A stretch of 64,000 nt of DNA from Hygrophila difformis (Eukaryota > Streptophyta > Magnoliopsida > Lamiales > Acanthaceae), in NCBI GenBank assembly GCA_030278955.1, contig JAOANR010000003.1:54036902-54100901 (forward strand). The letters are read 5' to 3'. Below are positions 45,025-56,520 of this stretch, piece by piece. Numbering within the stretch: the first letter of the stretch is position 1; each line of letters starts with the position of its first letter. The notes beneath the pieces are model-generated. The model ran no database searches and was not told where the DNA came from. It saw only the letters and a list, made by a program, of their open reading frames with translations. A program made the position numbers and the translations under genes.

Positions 45025-45520
45025 TTAAGAGACTTCTCTAGTCATTGGTTCGGGGTGTTTCGGGGTACTTGGGAATGCCTCTGTCCTTAAGGCCGAAGTA
45101 TGTGCTATCCTGCATGGCTTGAGTTTGGCACGGGAGAAGGGTATACTTGAGATCGTTTGTTGCTGCGACTCGAAAGCGGCAATTCATTTGCTTCAGGTTC
45201 CCCTGGTCGTTTTCATTGGCTGGCTCCTCAGATGCGCTGCATTCATGAGCTCTGACGGGAATTCCATTATTGTCGGTTTGAACATCGGTTGCGAGAGGGT
45301 AATGGCATGGCAGACTCTTTGGCTAAAATGGGTGCTGATGGTGAACAGTTCTTCACGACATGGGCGTACCCCCCGGATCCTTTATTGCCTTTGCCAGCTG
45401 CTGAAGCGGCACGGACTTGGTTCCCTCGCCAGTAGTTCGCTTGCCCTTTTATTTTTTCATGTTTTGTATTTTTTTATTTTTTCCTAGCCTTCACTGGCTG
45501 TATCGCAAAAAAAAAAAAAA
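45025..45520 (+). mobile_element. 5'-truncated LINE fragment with polyA tail
   Basis: Plus-strand sequence holds degraded ORF2 RNase H (CDSKAAIHLLQ on the plus strand, later ADSLAKMGADGE in another frame) and ends in GCAAAAAAAAAAAAAAA (about 45506-45520). The A-run abuts the second copy of the 178-bp duplication, as expected after target-primed reverse transcription. It belongs to a different LINE family from that at 46.6 kb (the C-terminal wording differs). Confidence 0.85.
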
Positions 45521-45697
45521 ACAATTGATATCTTGAAATTTATAAAAGTAAAAACTCTATAAAATATTTTTTTTTTGGATGAGCCACTAAAGGCCTGAGA
45601 AAATGGTGGTGGAAGCCCATATACTATAAAATATATATTTTAAAACTATACTAAAAAAATCCAAAAAAATTCCACTCAACGATAATTTTCTTATATA
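45521..45697 (+). repeat. Right copy of the 178-bp direct duplication
   Basis: This copy begins directly after the LINE polyA tail and matches 44847-45024, with small indels and a handful of substitutions. Confidence 0.9.
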
Positions 45698-46006
45698 ATT
45701 GCAACAAAAAGTTTGGTCAAACTTATACCATAACCAATGTAAAAGTTCAAATATGGCACAATAATGTAGGACGGAGGGAGTATGTTATTAATGAGGGTGT
45801 ATTGAGTCAAGGCACTACAGGATTTTTTGCACTTTCAATTTTTGGGTGTATTCAATTTTGATTTTTAAAAGTATTTAAAAGTCTAGAGTTATTCCGTATA
45901 GAGTTTAAAAGGTATACAATATATATACTTTTAAAAAATAAATAAAAATTTTTAGGTATTCAAAAGTCTAATAAGTTCAAAACTTTATCAATTTTGATGG
46001 ATTCTT

Positions 46007-46008
<2 letters not shown>

Positions 46009-46048
<40 letters not shown>

Positions 46049-46083
46049 TAATTAATTAATTAATTAATTAATTAATTAATTAT
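46009..46083. repeat. (AAT)n/(ATTA)n microsatellite
   Basis: Roughly thirteen AAT units followed by about nine TTAA/ATTA units. Confidence 0.9.
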
Positions 46084-46249
46084 ACAAAGAGATAATCAAA
46101 TAATTTATGGATTATGTACAAAATCAACCAAACTCCATAGTAGATTCTATGCAAACTCGGCTAAGTGGATTCTATTGATTTTATCAATCCACAAAATTTC
46201 TAAGACGAAAAAACTCTAACAAAATTTCAATTGAATGCATTATCTAAAG

Positions 46250-46545
46250 TAGGGTTGCAAATGAATCGAATCGAAGCGAATATCACTATTTCATATTCGT
46301 ATTCGAAAAAATATTTGAATATTCGTATTCATATTCGGTTTTTAAACGAATAACAAATAACATTCGTATTCGATTCGAAACTAATATTCGAATTATTCAC
46401 TTCAATTCGAATATTCGATTCAAATATTTTGATACAATATTATTTTTTTCCAATCGACTATATTCGCTTCGATTAGTAATTATTTGATTCGATTTAAAAC
46501 TATTCGAAATTCGATTCAAAATTCATAAAAAACCATGCTACAAAT
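46250..46545. mobile_element. hAT-like terminal fragment with ATTCG words
   Basis: Begins TAGGGTTGCAAATGAATCGA, a hAT-type end, followed by dense ATTCG / CGAAT subterminal words. No matching right end is present; the LINE starts about 50 bp later. Confidence 0.45.
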
Positions 46546-46597
46546 AAAAACTTCAAAAGCTTGAACATTAACTTTGAGTTAATGTAAAGACCTTAGA

Positions 46598-48007
46598 TAT
46601 GCTCTCTCTCGACCTCTCCCCGATCCACCTATTCTGTCTCCCCTTCCGGCAGACTCTCGGTCCTCCTCTTCTCCGTCGTTTCGTGATGTCGTCAAGGCAA
46701 TTTCTGCTGTTCCGCCGCCTATAATCGTTGATACTCGTGACTGGTTGAAAGACAACTTAGCTTCTATTGACAGTAATCGACCCCATCGATGTTGTCCAAA
46801 GATCATATTTGAGAAGGCTGCCCTTGATGAATTGTACAAACCCTGGATGGACACACTGGTGATCAAGGTGCTTGGTCGCTCTGTAGGTTATATTGCCATG
46901 AAGGAAAGACTAAGCCGTGCATGGAAACTTGCAGGCCAATTTGATCTCTTAGCTTTAGGTTACGACTGTTTTCTCGCCAAGTTTGCTAGGCCAGATGATC
47001 GTGAAAAGGTACTCACGGGAGGGCCTTGGATGGTTTTTGACCATTTTCTTGCAATTAGAAGATGGTCGGCAGATTTCAATCCAAAGAATTCTAAGGTGAC
47101 CACGATACAGACTTGGATCCGGTTCCCGGATCTCAAACAAGCTTTTTATAAAGAGAATGCCTTAAAGGTTATTGCTTCAGCACTGGGAATGTTTATCAAA
47201 GTGGACAAACATACCTTGACAATTGCTAGTGGGCGATATGCACTAGTTTGTGTTGAAATTGATATAGATAAACCTCGCAATAGGATGTTGGACGTCGAAG
47301 GTGAAGTGATTCAAGTGGCTTACAAAGGCCTCCATTTGATGTGCATGAAGTGTGTGCGCTTCGGTCACTTGCAGGACCGTTGTCCGAATCCTTCAAAAAA
47401 ACCCTGTGTCAATGATACGCCGGAAACTGACCAAGGGATGGAAGCTGTTCCGACTGATGTGCCGTCAATAATTGATGAGAACAATAAGAAAACCAACGCT
47501 ATTTTCGGAAACAAGATCTCAAATTCGGAAAAAGATTTAGCTAATAAGGTTAGTGTATCTCCAGGTTTTGTGGAAAAAGATCAAGTGGATTTAGAGGTTG
47601 GGGAATGGATGTTAGTCAAGAGGGCGAAGCCTCGACAACCTAAATCTGAAAAATCTAAACCTTTGACGAATGGAGATCCTCAGTTCCATGACATACGAGT
47701 TGAGGGAAAAGATATAGCCAAATCCCAGGATTGTCAGACTGAAGGAAAAGAGTGCTCAATGGAGTTAATCGCAGATGTGTCGAATGAAGGCCCCAAGCTC
47801 CATGACACACGGGTTGAGAAAAATGATAAATCCCAGGATTATCAGACTGCAGGGAAAGAGAGCTCAATGGAATTAGTAGCAGATGAGTCGACTAAATTTA
47901 AGGCTGCACTTGTGGTTACCAGTCAAAGAAGGTTCATAAAACCTTCGCATGGTGGGAAATATTCTAGAAATGATAAAAAAAAAGGCTCTAGAAGCAGTAA
48001 AGAATAG
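46598..48007 (+). CDS. LINE ORF1 (DUF4283 and CCHC zinc knuckle), 5' incomplete
   Basis: The frame is open from 46598, but the first ATG is at 46745, within a conserved region, so the true start is lost. A typical SFRDVVKA segment precedes it. The DUF4283-like part (about residues 60-190 from 46598) includes FLAKFARPDDREKVLTGGPW and IRRWSADFNP. CMKCVRFGHLQDRC is the zinc knuckle. The last 150 residues are Lys/Glu-rich and contain two imperfect copies of a roughly 40-residue segment (ITHDIRVE / LHDTRVE, each followed by KSQD and ELIADVS / ELVADES). The product would bind LINE RNA. It is the only long intact frame of this element. Confidence 0.8.
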   Translation, partial: YALSRPLPDPPILSPLPADSRSSSSPSFRDVVKAISAVPPPIIVDTRDWLKDNLASIDSNRPHRCCPKIIFEKAALDELYKPWMDTLVIKVLGRSVGYIAMKERLSRAWKLAGQFDLLALGYDCFLAKFARPDDREKVLTGGPWMVFDHFLAIRRWSADFNPKNSKVTTIQTWIRFPDLKQAFYKENALKVIASALGMFIKVDKHTLTIASGRYALVCVEIDIDKPRNRMLDVEGEVIQVAYKGLHLMCMKCVRFGHLQDRCPNPSKKPCVNDTPETDQGMEAVPTDVPSIIDENNKKTNAIFGNKISNSEKDLANKVSVSPGFVEKDQVDLEVGEWMLVKRAKPRQPKSEKSKPLTNGDPQFHDIRVEGKDIAKSQDCQTEGKECSMELIADVSNEGPKLHDTRVEKNDKSQDYQTAGKESSMELVADESTKFKAALVVTSQRRFIKPSHGGKYSRNDKKKGSRSSKE

Positions 48008-48228
48008 GCCCCCGTTATGATGGGTGTTGCTAAGTTTTTTCCTAATAAATTCTCCCATTTGTTGAATGGTGGTACTGGTAATGAGGTCCTTAATTCTCTT
48101 GGGCTAGAGAAGGGTTTGCTAGCTAGTCTAACAGCCAAGGGTGATGCGGTTATGGTTTCTGGTGGTGTCATTCAGCAACATTAGGAATCATTCTTCTGGT
48201 TGCTGGGCCGTTTGACATTTTTGTTAAC

Positions 48229-51200
48229 ATGATAAAGTTCAAAATTTTTTCTCTCCTGTCATGGAATGTACGTGGCGCTATGAACATGAATACACAACGC
48301 CATATTTCAGATATTCTTAGGAAGGTCCAACCTTCTGTTTTAATTATCATGGAACCTCAAGGCTCTTTTGATCGCCTTAAGGTTTTCTTGTATAGTCTTG
48401 GTTATGAGGCTTTATATGTCATTGATTGTGTTGGATGTGCCGGGGGTATTTGGGTGCTTACGCATCTGGGACAGATCTTTTCTTATAAGGTGCTCTTTAC
48501 TTATAACCGAATGGTCACTATTGAAGTTAGTAATGGAGCACCTTCCTGGATTTTCTCATCAATTTATGCTAATCCCTCTCCCTCTCACCGTTTACTGGAC
48601 TGGGATAACATGAGGGCGGCGTGTGCTTGCATTACTGGACCGTGACTTTCCATAGGCGATTAGAATGATGTCTTCTTCTCATCTGAAGCTTTTGGTATGG
48701 TTCCGAACACTAATCACTGCGAACAATTTCGCTCCATGCTCGATGACTGTGGTCTTTGCTCACTCCATATTGTTGGAGATTTTTTTACATGGCAAAGGAA
48801 CACTACAGGTGGCCCACTTGCAAGTAAGCGTTTAGATCGGGTTGTGGTTAACATGGCATGGTGGAAGTTCTACCGATGAGGGCTTCTGATCATAATGCTT
48901 TACTTCTCCGATGTCACCGCGATTATAGACACTATGGACCCCGGCCTTTCCATTGGGAAAATGCTTGGTCGACTCATCCACACAATAAACATGTAGTAGA
49001 TGCTGCTTGGCATCTTGGAAAGGAGAATATCTATGACCGCTTAGCTCAAGTGAGATCTTCTTCTAAAGTGTTTAACAACACGACATTTGGTAATATTCAT
49101 CATCGCAAGCAGAGGCTTTTGAGACGGCTGCTTGTGATTCGTCGGTGCCTAGTGGGCATCGATTCGGCTCGGATGGTATTACTAGAAAGTCATCTTTTTA
49201 TGGCCTTAATGAAGAAATTTTATGGCATCAGAAATCGAGAGATAATTGGGCCAAATTGGGGAATCGTAACACCAAGTATTTCGACAATCAAACTATTGTG
49301 AAACGCCAACGTACGAAAATGTCAAGATTGAATGTGGACAGTGTTTGGGTCATGGATGAGCATGCTTTAAAGAGGCATGCGGTGTCTCATTTTATTTGGC
49401 TTCTTGGACAACAACTTAACCCTATTCGTATGGGAGATCATTTGGTCTCTCTTCATGATGCTTGTAATTTGGATGGTCTTGATAGAGCGGTATCTTTGGA
49501 TAAGGTCTCAACTGTTGTGAAAGAGATGAAAGATTTGGCGGCGCCTGGCCGGATGGGTCACAACTATGTTCTATAAGTTGTACTAGGAGTCCGTGGGATT
49601 GTCTGTGTGGGACTTTGTGAAGAAAGTTGTGGCTGAAGGTACATTTGATAAACATCTATTTGAGACTTTTCTTCTTCCTAAAGTTCAAGCCCAAAAGAAA
49701 TCAAAGAGTATCGTCGCATCAGTTTATGCAATGTGTGTTACAAGATACTGACCAAAGTCATTGTCAATCGCCTCCACCCTATCGGCCTTTAAAAATCGTA
49801 GTCGGCGCGCTAAAGAGTTCATCATTAAGATTGATCTTGAAAAGGTGTATGACAATATTAATTGGGATTTCTTGAGGAGTGTTTATCTGAGATGGGACTG
49901 CCTGTTGGTTTGGTGTGGATTATTATGTTCGGTGTATGCTCGCCGGCTTATTCCATTTTGTAGAATGATTCGCCATTGAGTCCTTTCACGCCCACCAAAG
50001 TATTAGACAAGGTGATCCCCTTTCCTCGTACCTTTTCATTATTGTTATAGAAAAACTCTCGCGATCCATACTTGCCAAGGTCAATGCGGGTTTGTGGGAA
50101 CCATTCGTATTATGTCGTGGTGCTACTCCTCTGTCACACTTAATGCTTGCGGATGACCTATTAATTTTTTCTAAAGCCAGGGTTTCAAGCACCCAGTGTA
50201 TTGATAATGTTCTTGGTAATTTTGCTATGTGTGCTGGTTTGAAAATAAATACCAGGAAGTCCATAGCTTTACCTTCTATGGTCGTTGATGCTAGCACGTT
50301 GAATACCATCTCTTCCTGCATTAATGCTCAGTCTGCTAGTGAATTGAATCCTTGGGTTTTCCTATCTTTCGTGGTTCTCCTCGCAGTGGTCATTTTGCCT
50401 TCCCGGGGGAAAAAATGTATTCTCGTATTGGATCTTGGAAACGTGGTCTTCTAATAAGGATGGGTGTATTACTCTTGCTCGATCTGTCCTGTCGGCTATC
50501 CCATCTTATGTAATGCAAATTTATTGACTTCCGTCGAGCACTTGCAATCGTATTGATCGCTATGTTAGCAAGTTTATTTGGAAGGATGTTAATGATAGAG
50601 GGCTTCATTTGGTTAGTTGGGATAAGGTTGCACTACCTAGATCTATGGGCGGTCTTGGGCTTAGTAAGTGTCGTGACATGAATTGCCTTTCTTGGTAAGA
50701 TCTTCATGGATTTCTTCAGCATGAATAATAAACCTTGGGTCCAGCTGTTGGGGCAGAAATATGGTAATCGTAATGGGTACTTTCCCACTAGACCTGGGTT
50801 TCTTCAACTTATCATGCCATGCACCATGTGGCTCCCTTCTTACGGCAAGGCTTTCATATTCGACTGAGGAATGGGGTTACTAACTTGTGGCATGGTTTTT
50901 GGTTGAAGGGTGGTCCGATTGCTCCGCGCATCCCCAATGTACATTTTATGGACACCAATATACAGGTGAGGGATATCTTTGTTGATGGGCATTGGATCTG
51001 GGAGGTTGTGGTGTCCCCGGTGACTGTTGCCATCAAAGAAGAGGTTAAGAATTTTGGCCCCTTGGTGCTGCATGCTTCGACTATTGATCGGTGGTACTGG
51101 ATGGGTTCTTCTTCAGCGAATTATTCTATGAAGTTCGGATATCTTTGGATCCTCAATCAACAAGGATTCGTCATGATGTGTCTATCTCGTGGGTGTGGAA

Positions 51201-52099
51201 AATTCCTGCGCCAGAAAAGATTCAATTGCTTATGTGGTTGGCAACACATAATTCTCTACCAACTAATGATTTGCGAGTTCGTCGAGGGCTCACTTCATTT
51301 GCTGCTTGTGTGCTCTGCGGTGGAGTTGAATCTATTTCTCATCTCTTTTTTCTTTGTTCAAGAATGCTGGATGCTTGGAGGTGATTGGTCCTCATCAATT
51401 GGGGTATGTTGAAGATTCAGAAATCACTCTTGCTGTTCGGTTTTTTAGAAGCTGTTGGCATTAGCTTGGACATCAATGGGCGATGATATGGGCTATTTGG
51501 AGGGGGCGGAACGCTGCCTGTTTTCGAGGGGAGAGTTTCCAGCCTAAAAATATTCGTATGAATGCTTCAGTTATGGGACGGGCCTTCAATAAGCTTCTTG
51601 GTAAACCCTCTCGTGTGATTGTTCCTCGTTTTGTGAACTGGAATCCCGAGGATTTCTCTGGGACTATTCTTCATGTTGATAGTAGTTCCTTGGGGAACCC
51701 GAGTGTTGCTGGGTTTGGCGGAGTGATTAAGGGTGACGATGGCCGCTGGATTGAAGGCTTTACGGGATTTTTGGGTGTGGCCACCAACTTGGTGGCTGAG
51801 CTTCATGGCATTTGGCGTGGTGTTGAGCGGCTTCATAGGCTCGGAGTGCAGACTGCCTGGTGTTACTCCGACTCTATGGAAGCTTTGAGATTGATCCGGT
51901 GTGGGTGGATGAGGCGCATATCCTATATCCATTGCTTAAAAACATTGGTGATATATTACAATTGCATCATTACTATCATTGGCACCACATTCTTCGGGAA
52001 GGTAATGTTGTTGTTGATGTGTTAGCAAAGAGAGGGGCTCGTTCGGAAGAATGTTATACGACTTGGGCTTTCCCACCAGATGATATTCGGCCTTTCTAG
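48229..52099 (+). pseudogene. LINE ORF2: endonuclease, reverse transcriptase, zf-RVT, RNase H (broken)
   Basis: ATG at 48229; the endonuclease start FSLLSWNVRG is clear. In-frame TGA (48643-48645) and TAG (about 48661) interrupt it, and frameshifts follow near 48870, 49160 and beyond. RT pieces: FIIKIDLEKVYDNINWDFL (about 49830) and HLMLADDLLIFSKA (about 50140), the L1 form of the active site. zf-RVT: SISWVWKIPAPEKIQLLMWL (about 51180) and CVLCGGVESISHLFFLC. RNase H: ILHVDSSSLGNPS (about 51670), NLVAELHGIWRGV, CYSDSMEALRLI and WAFPPDDIRPF, ending at 52097-52099. The protein would nick target DNA and copy the LINE RNA; this copy cannot. Confidence 0.85.
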
Positions 52100-53953
52100 C
52101 TGCTAATAGTTCTGGGGTTCTATTTCACCTGCTTTTGATTTCTTTTTTTTTACAGTTCTTCCTCCCCGGCCCCTGTTCTATAGTTTTTTCAAGCTTTCCT
52201 CTTTGCCGACCCTTGAAACTTTTGACCATTTCCCGCACGAGTATTTTCGAAATAAAAGGAATCCCGGTCTTGATTTTATTTAATAAAAATCAATTTATGA
52301 GTACGGAGTTGGGATTAGGGATATATGTATAGGTTGTCACGTTTTTATTACTCGTGTTAAGAAACTGTGGCCCGAAAGCGCACGGTGTCAAAAATTGCAA
52401 CAATTTGTAGGTAAGTCCGGATTGTTCACTGGAGGATGTGCGATGGAAGCAGGTCCCACGCCATTTTACAAGATTTTCAACTCGGTTACTCGAATCAGTT
52501 TAAGAAGTTGACTAACAATGCTTTACTGAATTTAAACTAGGCTATGAAAGCAATTATAGTTATTCTATAAAGCATGCAAAATTCTATTCTAGAGTGCAGA
52601 TAAGTTTAAGCTAAAAAGCAATTAAGATTAGGTCTAGGAAAGCAGATAAATCTACCCTATAGAAGCAATACAATTAATCTAAGAAATGCTATAATCTAAG
52701 CTATACTAGCTATGAAGCTGATTCAAAATGATGACAGAATGGACAGGGAGAAGAGAATAAAGATTGGACAAGATTTAGCTAAAACATAATTAAACTTCCA
52801 TTTTTATACACAGATCTTCGTTTGGGATAATCCTGTCAAATAGCTAGTTCTCATGCTCTCAGTACTATGTTCCCTTTAACAGACAGGTACTTACAGTATG
52901 AGTTTACATGTTCTTAAGACCACAGATTCTAAGATACTACAGATTCATAACTGCCCCGGCCAGGGTATGCTATTTCATCTGTGGTGGACAAGCAACACCC
53001 GACAAATCATTAGTTGAAGTGCCAAGTACTGCTATCATTCCCCCATGTCACACCCAAAGTTTACAAATAAGCCTAAACTATCCCTTAACTCTCAGACCTA
53101 GAAGCAGTTCCACTACTCTCAATACAACCGAGTGACCTCTAAAGAAAGCATTTAAAAGAAAGCGGTAAAGAAAGAATTTAAAATCCTATCACTCGGAGGT
53201 CTTGAAAGAGTTACCCTGGTAGTATAAGAAGAGCCCCCAGTCATGATGACCGGATGTGGATCAAGAATTCCCATATCTCGGTGAACTGCTCGCAGTGTTC
53301 ACTCCCTTCCGGGTGGTTATGAGGTACAAACTAATGAAACGAACTAATAAATTATTTCGTTCCGGATGCACTCACTCAGGACTCAAGAATAGGCTTTAGC
53401 ATAAGAGGATAGCAGTTGAAAGGAACTCAACCCTATCTTAGAAAATAACCAAGGCATGTGTATTGTTCCTTCAGAATTATCTGTCACACTGTAATAGAAT
53501 CCAAGTGGATCCCATCTCGGTGCGACAGTTAAGACTAAATTCCCAACACATAGGAATTTTGGAAAATAATAGATTTGAAAACCATTCCCTAAACAGGTAC
53601 TAGACTCTCAATAAGAACACAGACCCTTTCTGTCTAGAAGAGACCTAATCGCTGACTCTGCTTCTAATTTCCCAAAATTTAACCCTTGACCGAGTATGAA
53701 CTAGTCATAACTGAGGAATTTATCCCTTATTTAGATCTGGATTTTATAAATGAATTTTTATTGGAAATTTAATATGCAGTATCTATTTAAATCTAGACTT
53801 CTGATGTCCAAGGAAAGGATCCCAAAATATTATAAACCACAATAATTACATAATAATATCATGCATAAAGATATATGGAAGTGTAAAATTAATTAACCCA
53901 AAATATAAAAGTGGGTTTAGACAGAATGCAGAACACAGATATGAAGTGGCCGC

Positions 53954-53982
53954 GGGGGGGGGGGGGGGGGGGGGGGGGGGGG
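53954..53982 (+). repeat. G29 homopolymer
   Basis: Twenty-nine consecutive G residues between CGC and CGATAG. It may form a G-quadruplex in the plus strand or may partly reflect assembly error. Confidence 0.9.
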
Positions 53983-54600
53983 CGATAGTGGTGGCAGAAT
54001 AATCAGGTGGATTGCAAACATCTGCTATCCAGCTTCCCAATTACTCGGATTGAGTGAATTTAGATAGTAGAAACCCTATAATGGCAGTGTCGCTACCAGT
54101 TGGGCCCCTACTGTCTGCGAATTCAGATAAAAACCTACATGCTCCCTCTCTGTAGTATTCATCAGCTAATATTGACAGATATCAACCAGCTTATACTACA
54201 GATTGGAATTTCGGTTTGGAAATTAAGATAAAGAAAATAAAAACTGTATCTGGATAGGAATCAGCTGAGCAGCTATTATAATCCCGGATGGACGAACCGC
54301 CAAGGCTTCCACCGACCACTACCCAGACCATGCAAAATAACAGCTAGTACTTAATACTCAGACTACGAGCTAGTTTATCCGTGTGGGATACCCGCCAACA
54401 TTAGTTTGATGTATTCCTTACTAGTTGTTTCACACAATCACGAGAAAGACAAAATAAATTAAACAAAAGAGAGTGCCTTGTATGAGAGACATTGGTTTCT
54501 CATACAAGGCTATGGAGTTAATCCATAATTAATGACTTAAATAATCCTTCATACCATAATTAATTACAGTCCGGATTATCTGCTTAAGGCATTAAGGTTT

Positions 54601-54610
54601 TATTTATAGA
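54601..54610 (-). promoter_or_regulatory. TATA box, minus strand
   Basis: TCTATAAATA on the minus strand, about 175 bp downstream (in that orientation) of the hairpin array. Confidence 0.45.
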
Positions 54611-54771
54611 AGAATATTTTAATGAAAATTGAACAAAGGTCCTTTAATCATGATAATTATTGATTTAATTATTGCTAATCATAATCATTAATTAATGACT
54701 CAAGGGTTCAATTAATTAATGGTCGGATATGGAGAAACATAAAAATTGGCAAGGGAATGCCATGCTTGTCG

Positions 54772-55530
54772 CGACACAAAATTGCGTCATGAACCGTGGG
54801 TTCCCATTCATGACGGGAGGATCACGACATGGGGGGGTAGAGAATAAAAGAATTTGATTGTAGGGTTTTCCCAGTCCTTAAACAAATTGCCAGTCGCCAG
54901 ACGTGGTCTGCGACTGGGGTTTGGGGATTAGGGGTCAAGAAGATAGAATTTTTGTGATTTAATAAAGGGATGAGGACCCAGTCGCGATACCAAAAATTGT
55001 GTCGTGAACCAAGGTTTGCGCCATGGGTATCGCGACATGTTAGGTTTTAGAAATTTTTGCAAGACTTTGGCTTCGTGGCGCTAGACAAAAATTGTGTCGC
55101 GAGACGTGGTCCCGCGACAGGAGTTTAGCGACATGAAAATTTTTAGAATTTTTTTAAGTATTTGGGTCCCCGGTCGCTAGACGTGGAAAGTGTGTCGCGA
55201 GACGTGGTCTCGCGACAGGATGATCTAGCGACTGGGCTTTCGAAATATTGCTAAGGCATAATTTTCTAGTCCTGAAACTAAAATTGTGTCCTGAACCGTG
55301 GGTTCAGGACATGAGTTACATGACTAGAGCCTTTCAGAGGAAAATACAAGAATTTGGTCCACAGTCGCTAGGCAAGAGTTGTGTCGCGAACCGTGGGTTC
55401 GCGACAGGAGTCTAGCGACTGGGGTTTTAAAAATGTTAAGACAAGTGTCCCTAGGCATCCATGTCGCGAAACAGCCTTCCTGTCGCTAGACGTGGTCTCG
55501 CGACAGGAAGAGGTTGGCGACATGAATGGT
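54772..55530. repeat. Eight-unit array of nested hairpins, about 100-bp period, with covarying stems
   Basis: Inner hairpins are centred at about 54797, 54904, 55010, 55107, 55205, 55299, 55394 and 55493 (spacing 94-107). The loop is GTG or GTGG. Stem arms differ between units yet stay complementary: TGTCGCGAGAC/GTCTCGCGACA at 55193-55217, TGTCCTGAACC/GGTTCAGGACA at 55287-55311, and TGTCGCGAACC/GGTTCGCGACA at 55382-55406. Several are enclosed by an outer pair such as AGTCGCTAG / CTAGCGACT. Some units are imperfect (54797, 55010, 55493). Confidence 0.9.
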
Positions 55531-56168
55531 TCAGGACACAAGTCAGAAAAAGCAAATGGAACAGTAGCATGCAAACAGCGTGATCATACCCTACTTCAGA
55601 TCAAAAAGCTATTCTAACCCAAATATAACAAAACATAATGTGAAAATAACAAGAACATGCTTGAACAAAAATGTAAATCTACCAGAACAGAATTTAAAAT
55701 AAAGCATGACCCTAACTAGGATTTAATCACACGCATACATGAACATTATCCCAAAAATAAAATAACACTAAGCATAAGATGCATAATAAAGGTCAAATGA
55801 CCAAAAGAAAATGAAAGCAGTAAGGAATCCATGGGGTGTGAGACTCATTTCATATTTTTGGGACACAGATAAAGAATATTTTCCCATTTTTATTTAGTGG
55901 GTTTGATATTATCCATTAATTTGGATAATACAAACCCTAAAACCGAAAGTTGGAAATAGAACAAGATCTAAAACTGGCTACTTAAGCTATTGAAACAGAA
56001 AACAACATAAAAATTAAAACAAACTAAGCTAAACTATGACAGAAATTAAATAATACAAGAAAAAGAACTAAACTAAACTAAACTAAAGAAAGACTACCTA
56101 AGAACTGATCTCCAAGCTTGTCCTCAAGAAAAATGAAATGCTGACCCCGAGCACATAGGGATCACCAT

Positions 56169-56178
56169 CTATTTATAG
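56169..56178 (-). promoter_or_regulatory. TATA box, minus strand
   Basis: CTATAAATAG on the minus strand, about 45 bp downstream of the hairpin-word cluster at 56220-56520 and followed by a plausible transcribed leader. Confidence 0.5.
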
Positions 56179-56219
56179 AAGTGAAACCCTAAGCCCATGG
56201 GCCTTGATCCCGAGGCCCA

Positions 56220-56520
56220 CATGTGTCGTAAGACTCACAAACATCACAGCTTCCTTCGTGTCGCGAGACTGCGTGGTGTGGCGCGATATCACGCGATGTG
56301 GCGCTAGACGAGGCTGCATGTTGCAAGGCTTCTTGACTGAGTCTCTAACCTGCCTTCTGTGTCGCGGAACACCTCCCAGTCGCGAGGCAGTCGCGAGGCC
56401 ATGTTTTGCGACTGAGGAGTTTAGGGACTGGCTTCAGCTTTCTTCTGTCTCTTGGGTCACGAGACTCCCTCCAGTCGCAAGGCCATGTTCGCGACTGGGT
56501 ACCAGTCTCGCGACTGGCTC
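56220..56520. repeat. Second cluster of GTCGCGAG / CTCGCGAC hairpin words
   Basis: Same words as at 54772-55530 (CAGTCGCGAGGC, GTGTCGCGAGAC, TTGCGACTG, TCGCGACTGG) in both orientations, but less regular in spacing. Confidence 0.75.

Larger units (their letters stand above)
44785..45780. mobile_element. Stowaway-like MITE interrupted by a LINE fragment
   Basis: The left end near TATACCGTCTATGTTCC and the right end GTAGGACGGAGGGAG then TA (45781-45782) are consistent with Stowaway. The middle contains a 496-bp LINE fragment and a duplicated 178-bp piece of the MITE. The left terminal repeat is degenerate. Confidence 0.6.
46596..52300 (+). mobile_element. L1-type LINE, 5' truncated and decayed
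   Basis: Two-gene non-LTR element: ORF1 with a DUF4283-type region and zinc knuckle, and ORF2 with endonuclease, RT, zf-RVT and RNase H. The readable ORF1 begins without an ATG at about 46598, so the 5' end is missing. The 3' end is near 52280-52300, where TTTTATTTAATAAAA could be the tail. I did not find a target duplication. ORF2 has many stops and frameshifts. Confidence 0.85.

Noticed and set aside
45119..45487. 122-codon ORF as an independent gene
   Set aside because: It is part of a 5'-truncated LINE RNase H fragment with frameshifts and a polyA tail.
55381..55617. Open frames across the hairpin array (78 codons plus strand, 68 minus strand)
   Set aside because: Created by the repeated GC-rich words; products have no recognisable content and other units of the array are not in frame.
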